The notes beneath the pieces are model-generated. The model made no database searches, had not been told where the DNA came from, and saw only the letters and a list, made by a program, of their open reading frames with translations. Below, one piece after another: positions 31,933 to 40,644 of a DNA stretch of 64,000 nt. The position numbers and the translations under genes are program-made. The first letter of the stretch is position 1. The number at the start of each line of letters is the position of its first letter. This stretch comes from Anaerolineae bacterium (GTDB lineage: Bacteria > Chloroflexota > Anaerolineae > Aggregatilineales > Phototrophicaceae): contig JALHNB010000003.1 in the NCBI GenBank assembly GCA_022843745.1, positions 62,001 through 126,000 on the forward strand, read 5' to 3'.

Positions 31933-33696
31933 CTAATCTTTATATGGCACTTTGACCAGCTTGCTATCAATATCCGTTTGCAGCGTCAGAAGTTCAGATT
32001 TGATTTTCGCGATGATGTCAGCTAAAGGAATAACCTCGACTGTATCGCCGTCGCGCCGTTTGAACTCGACACCGCCGGCTTCAAGCGAACGCTTGCTGAT
32101 CGTGATTCGCAGCGGCAGGCCAATCAAATCGGCATCGTTGAATTTAACGCCTGCACGTTCGTCGCGGTCATCATAAAGGACTTCGATTTTTTGCGCCCAT
32201 AAATCCGTGTAGAGCTTTGAGGCTGCTTCCGCGATCCCATCTCCCGGCAGCGCGGCAATATAAACCTGATAAGGGGCGACACTTACGGGCCAGACCAGAC
32301 CGCGCTCGTCATGATGTTCCTCGGCGATACACGCCAGCAGTCGCGTCACGCCAATGCCATATGATCCCATGATAACGGACTGGTGCTTGCCTTCTTTGTC
32401 CAGGAATGTCCCGCCCATCAGATCGGTAAAGCGCGTCCCCAACTGAAAAATATTGCCGACTTCCACCCCACGCACAGCACGCAGGGCATGTTCACATACC
32501 AGACAGGGATCGCCCTCACGCGCGGAAGCGATATCCGCGACGATGTGCGCGGAATAATCACGGCCATAATTGACATTTTTGAGGTGATAACCATCCTCGT
32601 TCGCGCCAGCGACAAGATTGGACGATTGAGGAATCAGATCATCTACAACGATGATGCTGTCTTTCACACCAACGGGGGAGCCATAGCCAGGGACAGCGCC
32701 AATCGCGCGGATTTCTTCCTCACGAGCTGGGCGCAGCACTTTGGCTTTCACCGCGTTGCCAAGCTGCGTTTCATTTAATTCCATATCACCGCGCACAACA
32801 GCAAAAATAAAGCGTTCCACATCAGCCGACTCTTCCGTGATGGTGGCGACCATAAACACCGCTTTGGCCGTTTGCGTTTCGGGGACATTCAAAAATTTCG
32901 CCAACGATTCAATGGTTGTCGTGGCAGGCGTGGCGATTTTTTCCATCGGCGCGGCGGGTTCAGCAGGCACAGCAGACTTTTTAAATTTGGCGATCTGGCG
33001 GTTGGCCGCATAGCCGCAGTTATCGCAGATAAGAAGTGTATCCTCCCCAATCGGCGTGAGATACATGTATTCGTGCGCCAGCTTGCCACCCATCATGCCC
33101 ATGTCGGATTTCACGGCGATTGAAGGCAGTCCACAGCGATTAAAAATATCAAAATAAGCCTGATGATGGGCGCGATACTGCTTTTCCAGCCCTTCCCAAT
33201 CCGCATCCAGGCTGTAGCTGTCCTTCATCAGAAACTCACGCCCGCGAATCAGCCCAGCGCGTGGACGAGGGTCATCACGCCATTTCGTCTGAATCTGATA
33301 CACGAGCGCGGGCAGTTGGCGATAGGATTGAATCTCCTTGCGGACGAGGTCGGCAACGACTTCCTCGTGGGTCATTGCCAGCACCATGTCGCGTCCCACT
33401 TTGTCGTTAAACCGCCCCAATTCATCGTCGATTTCATACCAGCGATTCGACTCTTTCCAGATGTCCGCCGGGTGAATCACGGGCATGGTGACTTCCTGGC
33501 CGCCAATCGCGTCGATTTCCTCGCGGATAATCGCTTCGATTTTCGCCAGTGAGCGCTGCGCCAGCGGGAGATAGCTGAAAATCCCGGCGGCAAGCTGGCG
33601 GATAAACCCAGCGCGAAGCAGCAGTTGATGGCTGACCACTTCGGCTTCGGTGGGTGCTTCGCGGAGCGTCTGGCTAAAGAGTTGGGACATACGCAT
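31933..33696 (-). CDS. proS: Prolyl-tRNA synthetase, bacterial type with editing domain
   Basis: Class II synthetase of 587 residues, the standard bacterial ProRS. Visible: motif 1 region (RSLAKIEAIIREEIDAIGGQ), motif 2 (WRDDPRPRAGLIRGREFLMKDSYS), the INS editing domain between motifs 2 and 3 (about 225-400, containing TKAVFMV and GAVPGYGSPVG), motif 3 (SYGIGVTRLLA) and an anticodon-binding C-terminus. The editing domain removes mischarged alanine from tRNA-Pro. GGAGAG lies ten bases before the ATG at 33696. It is the second ProRS of the window and of a different class from the one at 29096-30532. No T-box leader is seen. Confidence 0.95.
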   Translation of the reverse strand: MRMSQLFSQTLREAPTEAEVVSHQLLLRAGFIRQLAAGIFSYLPLAQRSLAKIEAIIREEIDAIGGQEVTMPVIHPADIWKESNRWYEIDDELGRFNDKVGRDMVLAMTHEEVVADLVRKEIQSYRQLPALVYQIQTKWRDDPRPRAGLIRGREFLMKDSYSLDADWEGLEKQYRAHHQAYFDIFNRCGLPSIAVKSDMGMMGGKLAHEYMYLTPIGEDTLLICDNCGYAANRQIAKFKKSAVPAEPAAPMEKIATPATTTIESLAKFLNVPETQTAKAVFMVATITEESADVERFIFAVVRGDMELNETQLGNAVKAKVLRPAREEEIRAIGAVPGYGSPVGVKDSIIVVDDLIPQSSNLVAGANEDGYHLKNVNYGRDYSAHIVADIASAREGDPCLVCEHALRAVRGVEVGNIFQLGTRFTDLMGGTFLDKEGKHQSVIMGSYGIGVTRLLACIAEEHHDERGLVWPVSVAPYQVYIAALPGDGIAEAASKLYTDLWAQKIEVLYDDRDERAGVKFNDADLIGLPLRITISKRSLEAGGVEFKRRDGDTVEVIPLADIIAKIKSELLTLQTDIDSKLVKVPYKD

Positions 33697-33737
33697 GGTG
33701 AATGATCTCTCCTACAAATGATTAGTAAATTCGATTT

Positions 33738-33788
33738 TTTGTAGGGGAGAGAGGGATTTTTAACACCCTTCAGACCCGCCCTTACAAA
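33738..33788. repeat. GTAGGGGC-type palindrome, decayed (copy E)
   Basis: TTTGTAGGG (33738) and CCCTTACAAA (33779) form the outer arms; the centre has lost symmetry. It lies between proS and the kinase-like gene on the same strand. Confidence 0.5.
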
Positions 33789-33825
33789 TTTGGGTCTGAA
33801 GAAAGTTTAACAAACCAGAATTTGT

Positions 33826-34899
33826 CTATAAGCGGCGCTTGACGGCTTCGATCACCGGGTTCAGCCAGACGCGGCTAAACGGCTCATGAATTTGTGTGTA
33901 ATTTTCAGGGGTCATCGTTGCCAGCTTGCCCAGCCAGTTGACCAAAAACAGCCACATGAGGGCGTGATCCCAGAGGTATTCAAATCGCTCGTCATCCCAG
34001 CCGGGGCTTGCCAGTTCTTCACATTTCTGGCGATAAAAAGCGATCATATCATGAATGGGCATCGCGGGCCGGAGTTTCATCCGCACAGCCTGGATAAACC
34101 CGACCAGATCGAGAATCGCCGGGCCGATTCCAGCTAACTGCCAGTCGAACACAATCTGGCGACCATCAATCGGACGCGCGATATTCCCCGGCCAGTAATC
34201 ACCGTGAATCAATGTGGCCGTTTCGGAACGCAAAGGAAGAACAATTGCATCAGCGGACTGGGTAAGCTTGCCAAATAATTCCAGGTGACGGGCCGTGTTG
34301 AGCTGCGGCAGTGGTACTTCCATCACAAGCGCCTGCACCGCGTCAACCGCCGCGACAATCGTATCCATATAATCAGCATCCATCGGCCGCGCCAGCCAGG
34401 GGTAGTTGATTAAGTCCTCGGCTAATCCCCAGAAACGATCATGCATGTTGACCAGATTGGTGATCGCGTCACGATAATCATCAACTGTCCACGCGGGCGC
34501 GGGGCGCAGCGCGGTCAAAACTTCGAGGATAATCCAACCGTCGATTTCGTCCCCCGCGACTAATCCTGGCACAAGCAGTGGCAAATGGGGCGCAAGCTGG
34601 CGATAAACGCCATATTCACGCTGACCAATCGCAGTCAGAACTCGTCCACTGCGGCTGACAGGTGGCTCCTTAAGCAGCAGCGGCAAGCTTTGATCTTCGC
34701 CATCAATGCGTACACCGACAGAAAGTGCGCTCAAAGTGGTTCCCGATTCGTTGAGTGATGCGCCCGGCATCGTCGCGGGCAAGGGGATTGGCGTGATGTC
34801 CAGCAATCGCAGCGAACTGGCAGCCAGATAACGCCGCAGCCCCGCTGTTAATTCCGAACGCGAAAAAGGCCAATCGCGCTCGGTGACTTCACTCACCAT
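33826..34899 (-). CDS. Aminoglycoside phosphotransferase-family kinase-like protein
   Basis: A 357-residue protein of the APH/choline-kinase fold. The catalytic loop is LIHGDYWPGNIA and the metal-binding motif is IVFDWQLAGIGPAILDLVGF, both in the expected order and spacing. The family phosphorylates small molecules such as choline, ethanolamine, homoserine, sugars or antibiotics; nothing here shows which. The N-terminal part contains the ATP-binding lobe (LLKEPPVSRSGRVL). It lies three bases downstream of the MazG-like gene, implying co-transcription. It is not safe to call it a resistance gene. Confidence 0.8.
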   Translation of the reverse strand: MVSEVTERDWPFSRSELTAGLRRYLAASSLRLLDITPIPLPATMPGASLNESGTTLSALSVGVRIDGEDQSLPLLLKEPPVSRSGRVLTAIGQREYGVYRQLAPHLPLLVPGLVAGDEIDGWIILEVLTALRPAPAWTVDDYRDAITNLVNMHDRFWGLAEDLINYPWLARPMDADYMDTIVAAVDAVQALVMEVPLPQLNTARHLELFGKLTQSADAIVLPLRSETATLIHGDYWPGNIARPIDGRQIVFDWQLAGIGPAILDLVGFIQAVRMKLRPAMPIHDMIAFYRQKCEELASPGWDDERFEYLWDHALMWLFLVNWLGKLATMTPENYTQIHEPFSRVWLNPVIEAVKRRL

Positions 34900-34902
34900 C
34901 CA

Positions 34903-35202
34903 TCACTCCCAGGTACGCTTATAATTTTTGTCCAGTTTGTCCATTACCGCCTGCCCCAGGTCGATCTGGCTGACGCTGGCTAACTGCAACAAGTATAGCA
35001 TTACGTCAGCCAATTCGCTGGCGAGCGCTGCTTTATCGGTACTATTGTCATCCCATTGGAAATGTTCCAGCACTTCGCTGGCTTCCAGAACGAGCGAAAT
35101 GGCGAGGTTTTTAGGCAACTGTGGACGCGGGGAATCTTCACGATACCAGCCTTTATTTTCGACAAAAGCGTGCATCGCGGCTTCAAGTGTTTTTAGTTCC
35201 AT
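34903..35202 (-). CDS. MazG-like nucleotide pyrophosphohydrolase
   Basis: A 99-residue all-helical NTP pyrophosphohydrolase. The metal site is seen in LVLEASEVLEHFQW and ELADVMLYLLQLA (EAxEVxE and ExxDV motifs). Such small MazG-like enzymes remove damaged or unwanted nucleotides. The frame is open to 35256; the ATG at 35202 (MELKTLEAAM) is chosen as the family start, although no strong ribosome binding site is visible. It overlaps nothing and is followed after three bases by the kinase-like gene. Confidence 0.82.
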   Translation of the reverse strand: MELKTLEAAMHAFVENKGWYREDSPRPQLPKNLAISLVLEASEVLEHFQWDDNSTDKAALASELADVMLYLLQLASVSQIDLGQAVMDKLDKNYKRTWE

Positions 35203-35249
35203 AGGTTTAGTAGTCTGTCTTGTAAACAGGATAGAAATGGGTTCACATG

Positions 35250-35274
35250 GACGCACGGCTGCCGCCCCTACAAA
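35250..35274. repeat. GTAGGGGC-type element, half copy (F)
   Basis: On the minus strand TTTGTAGGGGCGGCAGCCGT is followed by GCGTC, closely matching copy G at 56121. It lies between the glycosyltransferase end and the MazG-like gene. Confidence 0.6.
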
Positions 35275-35309
35275 AACGGTTCGCGATGGACCGATTTATT
35301 TGCGGGCGA

Positions 35310-36770
35310 TCAATAGGCGTTCTTATCCCGGCGCAAAATGATAATCATAATCTGGCGCAGAATGATCTGAATATCGAGCCATACCGACCAGTTTTCGACA
35401 TACCACAGATCAAAAGCAGTGCGGTCAGCAATCGAGGTGTCGCCACGTAAGCCATTCACCTGTGCCCAGCCGGTCATACCCGCTTTTTCGCGATGACGTT
35501 CCATATAGCGCGGGATTTGTTCGCGAAATTCCTCGACATACACCGGACGCTCCGGGCGCGGCCCTACCAGACTCATGTGACCGAGCAGCACATTAATCAA
35601 CTGCGGCATCTCGTCCCAATTGGTGCGGCGCATGATTCGTCCCAGTGGTGTGCGGCGTGGATCATTGGCGACAGTCCAGCCAGGGCCAGCGGCTTCGGCA
35701 TCCTGGCGCATGGAACGAAATTTAATCATCGGGAAGGGGTAGCCATCCAGCCCCATGCGCTCCTGAATATGAAAGGCTGGCCCCTCGGAATCCAGACGAA
35801 TGAGAATTGCTGTCAACAGCATCAGCGGAGAAAAAAATATTAACCCAAAGAACGAGCCGAAAATATCCAACCCGCGTTTGAGGCTCAATTTCCAGCCGCG
35901 CAGAGCGATGTCGCGCACGGTAATCAGCGGTGTGCCGCCCAACTCGCCCACGATCAGATCACCCGCCATATAAGCGAACATATCCGGGTAAATTTTGATG
36001 TCCACGTTACCACGCTGGCAGCGGGTAATCAGATCGACCAGTTCACTACGCTGCGCATCCGGCAAAGCGATAATCACCTGCTCAACACCATAGGAATCGA
36101 TCAAACTGGTGATGTTATCGTAGGTGCCGATGACGGGAACACCTGCGATGCTGCTCTTTACTTTTGTGCGCCCAGTTACCACACCGACCACCCGATAGCC
36201 CAGATCGGGCTGCGATTTGATACGGTGGGTAATATCCCGCGCGATCTTGCCCACGCCGATAATGAGCAGATTATCGGCGAGAATGCCACGCCGCCGCAGC
36301 CATGTGCGTCCAATACGGTAGATTTCACGTCCCAGGACAACAAAAACGGCGCTGAAAATCCAGGCGTAGAAAAACATCGCACGCGGATAATCAACCTCAA
36401 ACTGTGTACTCTTGAAAATCAGACCCTGCACACCATAGGTCAGCACCGCACCCACCGTTACTGCGCCCAGAATTTTGCGGGCATGGTCGATGCGGCTGAG
36501 TACACGCGGTTGATGGTAGAGCCTCGAAATATAGAAAATCAGAATGATGAGTGTGACGTGCAACAGCATCGTCGGGATATAAATCTCAAAACCAGGGGGA
36601 TTGGAAGGAATACTAAAGAGCGAGAGGATATTACGCGCCCGGTAGCTAAACATAAAAGCCCCAGTCACCGCCGCAATATCCAGCAGGACAAGGCAAATAT
36701 TCAGAATGGTGGGAAGCCAGTTGCGACGCGCTACACGCTCACCGATAGAGGGCGACGTATCTCCGGCCAC
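35310..36770 (-). CDS. Polyprenyl-phosphate sugar phosphotransferase (WcaJ/WbaP type)
   Basis: Membrane enzyme that starts surface-polysaccharide synthesis by moving a sugar-phosphate from a nucleotide sugar to undecaprenyl phosphate. About 486 residues: four N-terminal membrane helices, a cytosolic Rossmann-like domain (NLLIIGVGKIARDI), one more hydrophobic segment and the catalytic C-terminus with LKRGLDIFGSFFGL, FRSMRQDAEAAG and GHMSLVGPRPERPVYVEEF. The frame stays open to 36992, but that would overlap the upstream gene by 262 bases with a low-complexity, helix-breaking segment; a GTG at 36770 with AGGGCGG upstream leaves a 40-base overlap and is preferred. The neighbours are glycosyltransferases. 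Confidence 0.85.
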   Translation of the reverse strand: MAGDTSPSIGERVARRNWLPTILNICLVLLDIAAVTGAFMFSYRARNILSLFSIPSNPPGFEIYIPTMLLHVTLIILIFYISRLYHQPRVLSRIDHARKILGAVTVGAVLTYGVQGLIFKSTQFEVDYPRAMFFYAWIFSAVFVVLGREIYRIGRTWLRRRGILADNLLIIGVGKIARDITHRIKSQPDLGYRVVGVVTGRTKVKSSIAGVPVIGTYDNITSLIDSYGVEQVIIALPDAQRSELVDLITRCQRGNVDIKIYPDMFAYMAGDLIVGELGGTPLITVRDIALRGWKLSLKRGLDIFGSFFGLIFFSPLMLLTAILIRLDSEGPAFHIQERMGLDGYPFPMIKFRSMRQDAEAAGPGWTVANDPRRTPLGRIMRRTNWDEMPQLINVLLGHMSLVGPRPERPVYVEEFREQIPRYMERHREKAGMTGWAQVNGLRGDTSIADRTAFDLWYVENWSVWLDIQIILRQIMIIILRRDKNAY

Positions 36771-37627
36771 AGGCTGGGGCCGCCCTTGAGCAGCAATCCC
36801 AGAATCACCAGACTGTGCAGCCAAAGAGGTGTCGTCGCCTGATAATGTTTCCGGTAAAAGATCAGCATCGCTCTCTGAAATTCGAACTGCGCTTTCTTGC
36901 TTTTCCGGCTGGCCGCCCGTTTGACGTGCTTTACGACCACTTGCGGGTGATAAAACACTTTCCAGCCCGCCTTTTTTATCCGGTATGCCCAATCCAAATC
37001 CTCTCCATACATAAAAAACGTTTCGTCCAGCAGGCCAGCCCGTTCAATGGCTTCACGCCGTACCTGCATATATGCACCCACGACGGAATCGACTTCGATT
37101 TCCTGATCGGGGTCAACAAACGTCATATTATACCGCCCAAAACGCGGATTGTTCGGAAACAGCTTGGATAACCCCGAAAAGCGGTAAAATGACACCGAGG
37201 GTGTAGGAAAACTGCGGCGGCAGGCCAGATCGAGGCTGCCATCTTCCAGAACGAGTTTTGGCCCGGCCACACCCACTTCAGGACGCGAATCCATAAACCG
37301 GGTCATCTCGTAAAACGCATGGGGTGGCACTTCAGTATCCGGGTTCAGCAGGACAGCATAGCGCGGTGCTTCATTCTTTTCGCAGAATCCCAACGCCCGC
37401 AAGCCCAGATTGTTACCAAACGAAAAGCCACCGTTGCTGCCACTCTCGATCACCTGGACACTTGGGAAATACTGCCGCACCATATCCGCGCTGCCGTCGC
37501 TGGAATGATTATCAACAACAACAACCTGATAGGTAAAATCGCCTTCGCTTGCCAGGACAGTTTCCAGACAGCGTTTCAGCAAATCGCGTGTGTTCCAGTT
37601 GAGAATGACGATTCCTACGTCGAGCAT
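36731..37627 (-). CDS. Family 2 glycosyltransferase
   Basis: A 298-residue GT-A fold enzyme. It begins LDVGIVILNWNTRDLL, has VVVVDNHSSDGSADMV as the nucleotide-binding part, VLLNPDTEVPP as the DxD-like motif, and a C-terminal FMYGEDLDWAYRIKKAGW catalytic stretch typical of rhamnosyl- or galactofuranosyl-like transferases. The ATG at 37627 is chosen because GAGGAG lies four bases upstream. The C-terminus adds one hydrophobic helix. It overlaps the start of the priming phosphotransferase, so both act in one polysaccharide pathway. The sugar is unknown. Confidence 0.87.
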   Translation of the reverse strand: MLDVGIVILNWNTRDLLKRCLETVLASEGDFTYQVVVVDNHSSDGSADMVRQYFPSVQVIESGSNGGFSFGNNLGLRALGFCEKNEAPRYAVLLNPDTEVPPHAFYEMTRFMDSRPEVGVAGPKLVLEDGSLDLACRRSFPTPSVSFYRFSGLSKLFPNNPRFGRYNMTFVDPDQEIEVDSVVGAYMQVRREAIERAGLLDETFFMYGEDLDWAYRIKKAGWKVFYHPQVVVKHVKRAASRKSKKAQFEFQRAMLIFYRKHYQATTPLWLHSLVILGLLLKGGPSLWPEIRRPLSVSV

Positions 37628-37761
37628 AGCACTCCTCATCTGGCGCGATTGTACCACAAACGACAATTTGCCAACATATCACCAACTTGACGATTTCCCG
37701 CCGCTTTTTTTTGGCGAATCTGTATGCCATAATGCAACGGCGCTATGGGCATGAGGTGGGA

Positions 37762-38981
37762 ATGGCTGTTCAACCAGAAAAACAAGCGATTGCTTTAAGC
37801 CGATTGTCGATCTTCAGCAGGGTCGATTGGGTTGCCATCGTTATCCTGATAATCGCAGCAGTCGCTATTTTCACCCCGGTTGTCCAGGCGATGATCTCCC
37901 GACCCGACTCCGATCACGGGCCGCACCTCCAGGTTGCCACTCAGCTTGAAGAAACCGGGCAAATCCTGCGCCCACAATTCCTCTATCACGTGTGCATCGT
38001 CGCCGTGTATCGCTTATTGAACGGTCAGATCAGCCTCGAAACGGCAGCCTTGATCGTCGAAGTAGCGTTTCGCACCGCGCTTGGCGTTGTCATCTACATC
38101 TTGTTCTGTGGAGTTTGGGACAAGCCGCGCACAGTTCGATCTTCGCTTTTGTTCGTCGGGCTGGCGCTGGGATTGATGCTGATGACGGTGATCAATTTTT
38201 TAAGCTGGTCAGAGGGTGAAGACGGGCGGCTGTCCGGTGGATATAACCTGACCAACGTTTACCACAATCCCACATCCGAACTGCTGGAGCCTTTAGCACT
38301 CGCATTTTTTATGGTCGTTGTTCCCCGATTGCTACGTTCACATCATGAAAATCGCCGCGTAATCTGGCTGGTCGCAGGTGTATTAATTGCACTCGGCTCG
38401 ATAGCAAAGCCGAATTTTACGATCATTATTTTGCCCGTGATGGGCTTAATCGGAGTCTATCGTTTCTGGAAAAAAGAGCCGTTTGATTGGTTTTTGTTCA
38501 TCCTGGGTGTCATTATTCCGGCGGGCATTGTGCTGTTGTGGCAGTTTAATTTTCATGAGGGTGTTCAAGGGCGCGGCTTCGCACTTTCACTCTTTCATTA
38601 TTCGAGTCCCCGGTTTCCAGAAACGCCGCTTTCGCTGCTATTCCCATTGGCGGTCTATTTTTATATCTCCGGGAAGCGCGAAAAGATGCCCTCTTTAATT
38701 TAGCATGGCTGGCGTTTGGCGTAGGGCTGGCCTATCAGTATCTGTTTATTGAGTTGAATGCTGGCAGTGGTCGTAACTTCGTTCATGGCGCACGAGTAAC
38801 GCTCCTGATCGTGTTTATCATCGCGATAGCGTTTTTCCTCAAGCAAAATATGGATTCACTCAAACGTGCCAACTGGAAAGTGATCGCCTGCATGAGCATC
38901 TTCGCGCTGCACATCATTTGCGGCTTTTACTGGTATTACGTGCATCTGGTCGATGAAAATTTTCAGCGCTGGTGGCAGTAA
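37762..38981 (+). pseudogene. Polytopic GT-C-like membrane protein, broken by a frameshift
   Basis: A multi-helix membrane protein split into two frames. The first part runs from the ATG at 37762 (GAGGTGGGA upstream) and stops at 38703 shortly after IFISGKREK-like sequence (YISGKREKMPSLI). The other frame continues immediately with KDALFNLAWLAFG, GVGLAYQYLFIELNAGSG and further helices to the stop at 38981. Adding one A to the AAAA near 38685 would join them, so one base is missing: a real mutation, a sequencing error in a homopolymer, or less likely programmed slippage. The product (about 406 residues if repaired) has about ten helices and conserved DSDHGPHLQVA after the first helix. Role: probable surface glycan enzyme. 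Confidence 0.65.
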
Positions 38982-38994
38982 TCGCGCCATCGGA

Positions 38995-40644
38995 CTATTG
39001 CTCTATACAGGCTACGAGGCAGTAGACGGTAAGACCCGGATGATGCCAGTAATGCGGGGTATTATGCACACCCCAATCGTAGCCTGTCCACATTGGGCGG
39101 CTTATATACGCCATACGGGTCAGCCGCCGATCCAACATCGCCAGATAATCGCGAACGTTCTGCAAATAATCAGGCGGGACAACCTCGCGTGACGACAGGA
39201 TTTGGTTATACCAGGCATCGGAAAGGATCATATAGTCCACATTTTCCGCCAACAGATCATCTGGGTCGACTAAATTTCCAGCATAAGTCTGCGTCCAAGT
39301 GTAATCGGCCTCGTCCAACGGGACATTATACGAGCCATTGAGATGTATACGTGAACCACGCGGCAGATGATCGTATACCCAATCCTGCATGAGGTTGCGC
39401 GTATCAGGCAGTGAAAACAGATGCGCGAGTTGAGCGGATAGACTCAGCGGCACAATCACGAATGCCAGCACGATAACAGCATTGATGAGCAAGTTATTGA
39501 TCTGTAGGTAATCGTAAATCCATCCCAAGCCCACGCCTGCCAGCAGTGTCAGTGGGGGAATAATGGGGATCAGCAGTTGATCGCTGCCCAACCGCCCGCT
39601 GCGCAGGACGACAATCGCATATGCCACCACATAAATGAGCAGGATGATCATAAACAGGTTTTTGTTTTGTGTGTGTTTGCTTCGCCGCCCCAAAATCGAA
39701 CCAACGCCAGCGATCACCATCAATGAGGCAGGAACACCTAACGCGAACACGATGAGATGGCGCAGTTCATAAAAGAGGCCGTTGCCAAAGACGAACTCAT
39801 TATCCAGACTGCCAAGATAATGCCGGAAACCATACAGCACACCATCGAGAAATACGCTGCGTTCCAACAGGGCATAGGGTGTGCCGACCAAAAATGCTAA
39901 CGGAAAGAGCAGCCAGCCAAAGAAAATTACCTTGAGTGTTTGCTGGCGACGAATGAGCAAAATAAGCCCCACCAGAAATACGACGATAAATACAGCGGCG
40001 GCATTATAACGGCTGGAGGCGGCTAATCCGGCAAGTGCGCCAGCCAGCCAGAAAAAAGAACGCTGATGTGTACGCAAGCTGACGAGGCTGGCCCATACAG
40101 CCAATATCGCGCAGGCGGCAGCAAGACTATTGGGAGTGGCATAATGAGAGTGCTGCACCAGGGTGTACGAAACAGCAGTCAATAATCCCGCTGCCAACGC
40201 TGCACGTCGCCCCGCAAGTAAACGAGCTGTCGCATAAACCCCGGCTACGGTCAATACGCCTGCCAATGCTGAATATACCCGCCCGATGATATACAGATGA
40301 AATGGCGCGTACTGGCGGCCTATGAAATCCATTGAGGTGCGCTCATCGAGGGGTAAAGAATCAGCCGCACCTGTCGCCCAGAAGGCAATCAAATTCAGGT
40401 TGGTAAGCAAAGTGGGATTGACCAGATAACCAGTTCTAAAGTGGTTGTCGGCCAGCATTTGCAGTGGAATAGCAATAAACTGATATTCATCAGGATGGAT
40501 AGGCACTTCGGCTGGCAAAAGCTGATAGGGGGCGGTACTGGGGGCATATTGTGGAAGCGGCTGACCAAAATTAATACCCACTAAACGCAGTCCAGCGGCG
40601 AAAATGAGCAGCGCTGTAATGAAAAACCAATCAGACTTCGCCAT
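38995..40644 (-). CDS. GT-C family membrane glycosyltransferase (PMT-like)
   Basis: A 549-residue polytopic membrane protein, about eleven hydrophobic helices. The first extracytoplasmic loop has IHPDEYQFI, the acidic catalytic site typical of dolichyl- or polyprenyl-phosphate sugar transferases; a second conserved stretch is VQHSHYATPNSLAA. The C-terminal 120 residues are soluble and outside. An ATG at 40656 is in frame; the one at 40644 (MAKSDWFF) is equally plausible and is chosen. It overlaps the murE end by 14 bases, so both may be co-transcribed. The acceptor is unknown. Confidence 0.75.
   Translation of the reverse strand: MAKSDWFFITALLIFAAGLRLVGINFGQPLPQYAPSTAPYQLLPAEVPIHPDEYQFIAIPLQMLADNHFRTGYLVNPTLLTNLNLIAFWATGAADSLPLDERTSMDFIGRQYAPFHLYIIGRVYSALAGVLTVAGVYATARLLAGRRAALAAGLLTAVSYTLVQHSHYATPNSLAAACAILAVWASLVSLRTHQRSFFWLAGALAGLAASSRYNAAAVFIVVFLVGLILLIRRQQTLKVIFFGWLLFPLAFLVGTPYALLERSVFLDGVLYGFRHYLGSLDNEFVFGNGLFYELRHLIVFALGVPASLMVIAGVGSILGRRSKHTQNKNLFMIILLIYVVAYAIVVLRSGRLGSDQLLIPIIPPLTLLAGVGLGWIYDYLQINNLLINAVIVLAFVIVPLSLSAQLAHLFSLPDTRNLMQDWVYDHLPRGSRIHLNGSYNVPLDEADYTWTQTYAGNLVDPDDLLAENVDYMILSDAWYNQILSSREVVPPDYLQNVRDYLAMLDRRLTRMAYISRPMWTGYDWGVHNTPHYWHHPGLTVYCLVACIEQ

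Noticed and set aside
31794-31970. N-terminal extension of the hydrolase
   Set aside because: The region is an inverted-repeat spacer and a good ribosome binding site precedes the inner ATG at 31793.
33697-33830. T-box leader for the long proS
   Set aside because: The conserved AGGGTGG-type T-box sequence and specifier stem are missing; only a decayed palindrome is present.
33826-34899. Aminoglycoside resistance gene
   Set aside because: The fold is shared by many small-molecule kinases; no feature specific to antibiotic kinases is visible.
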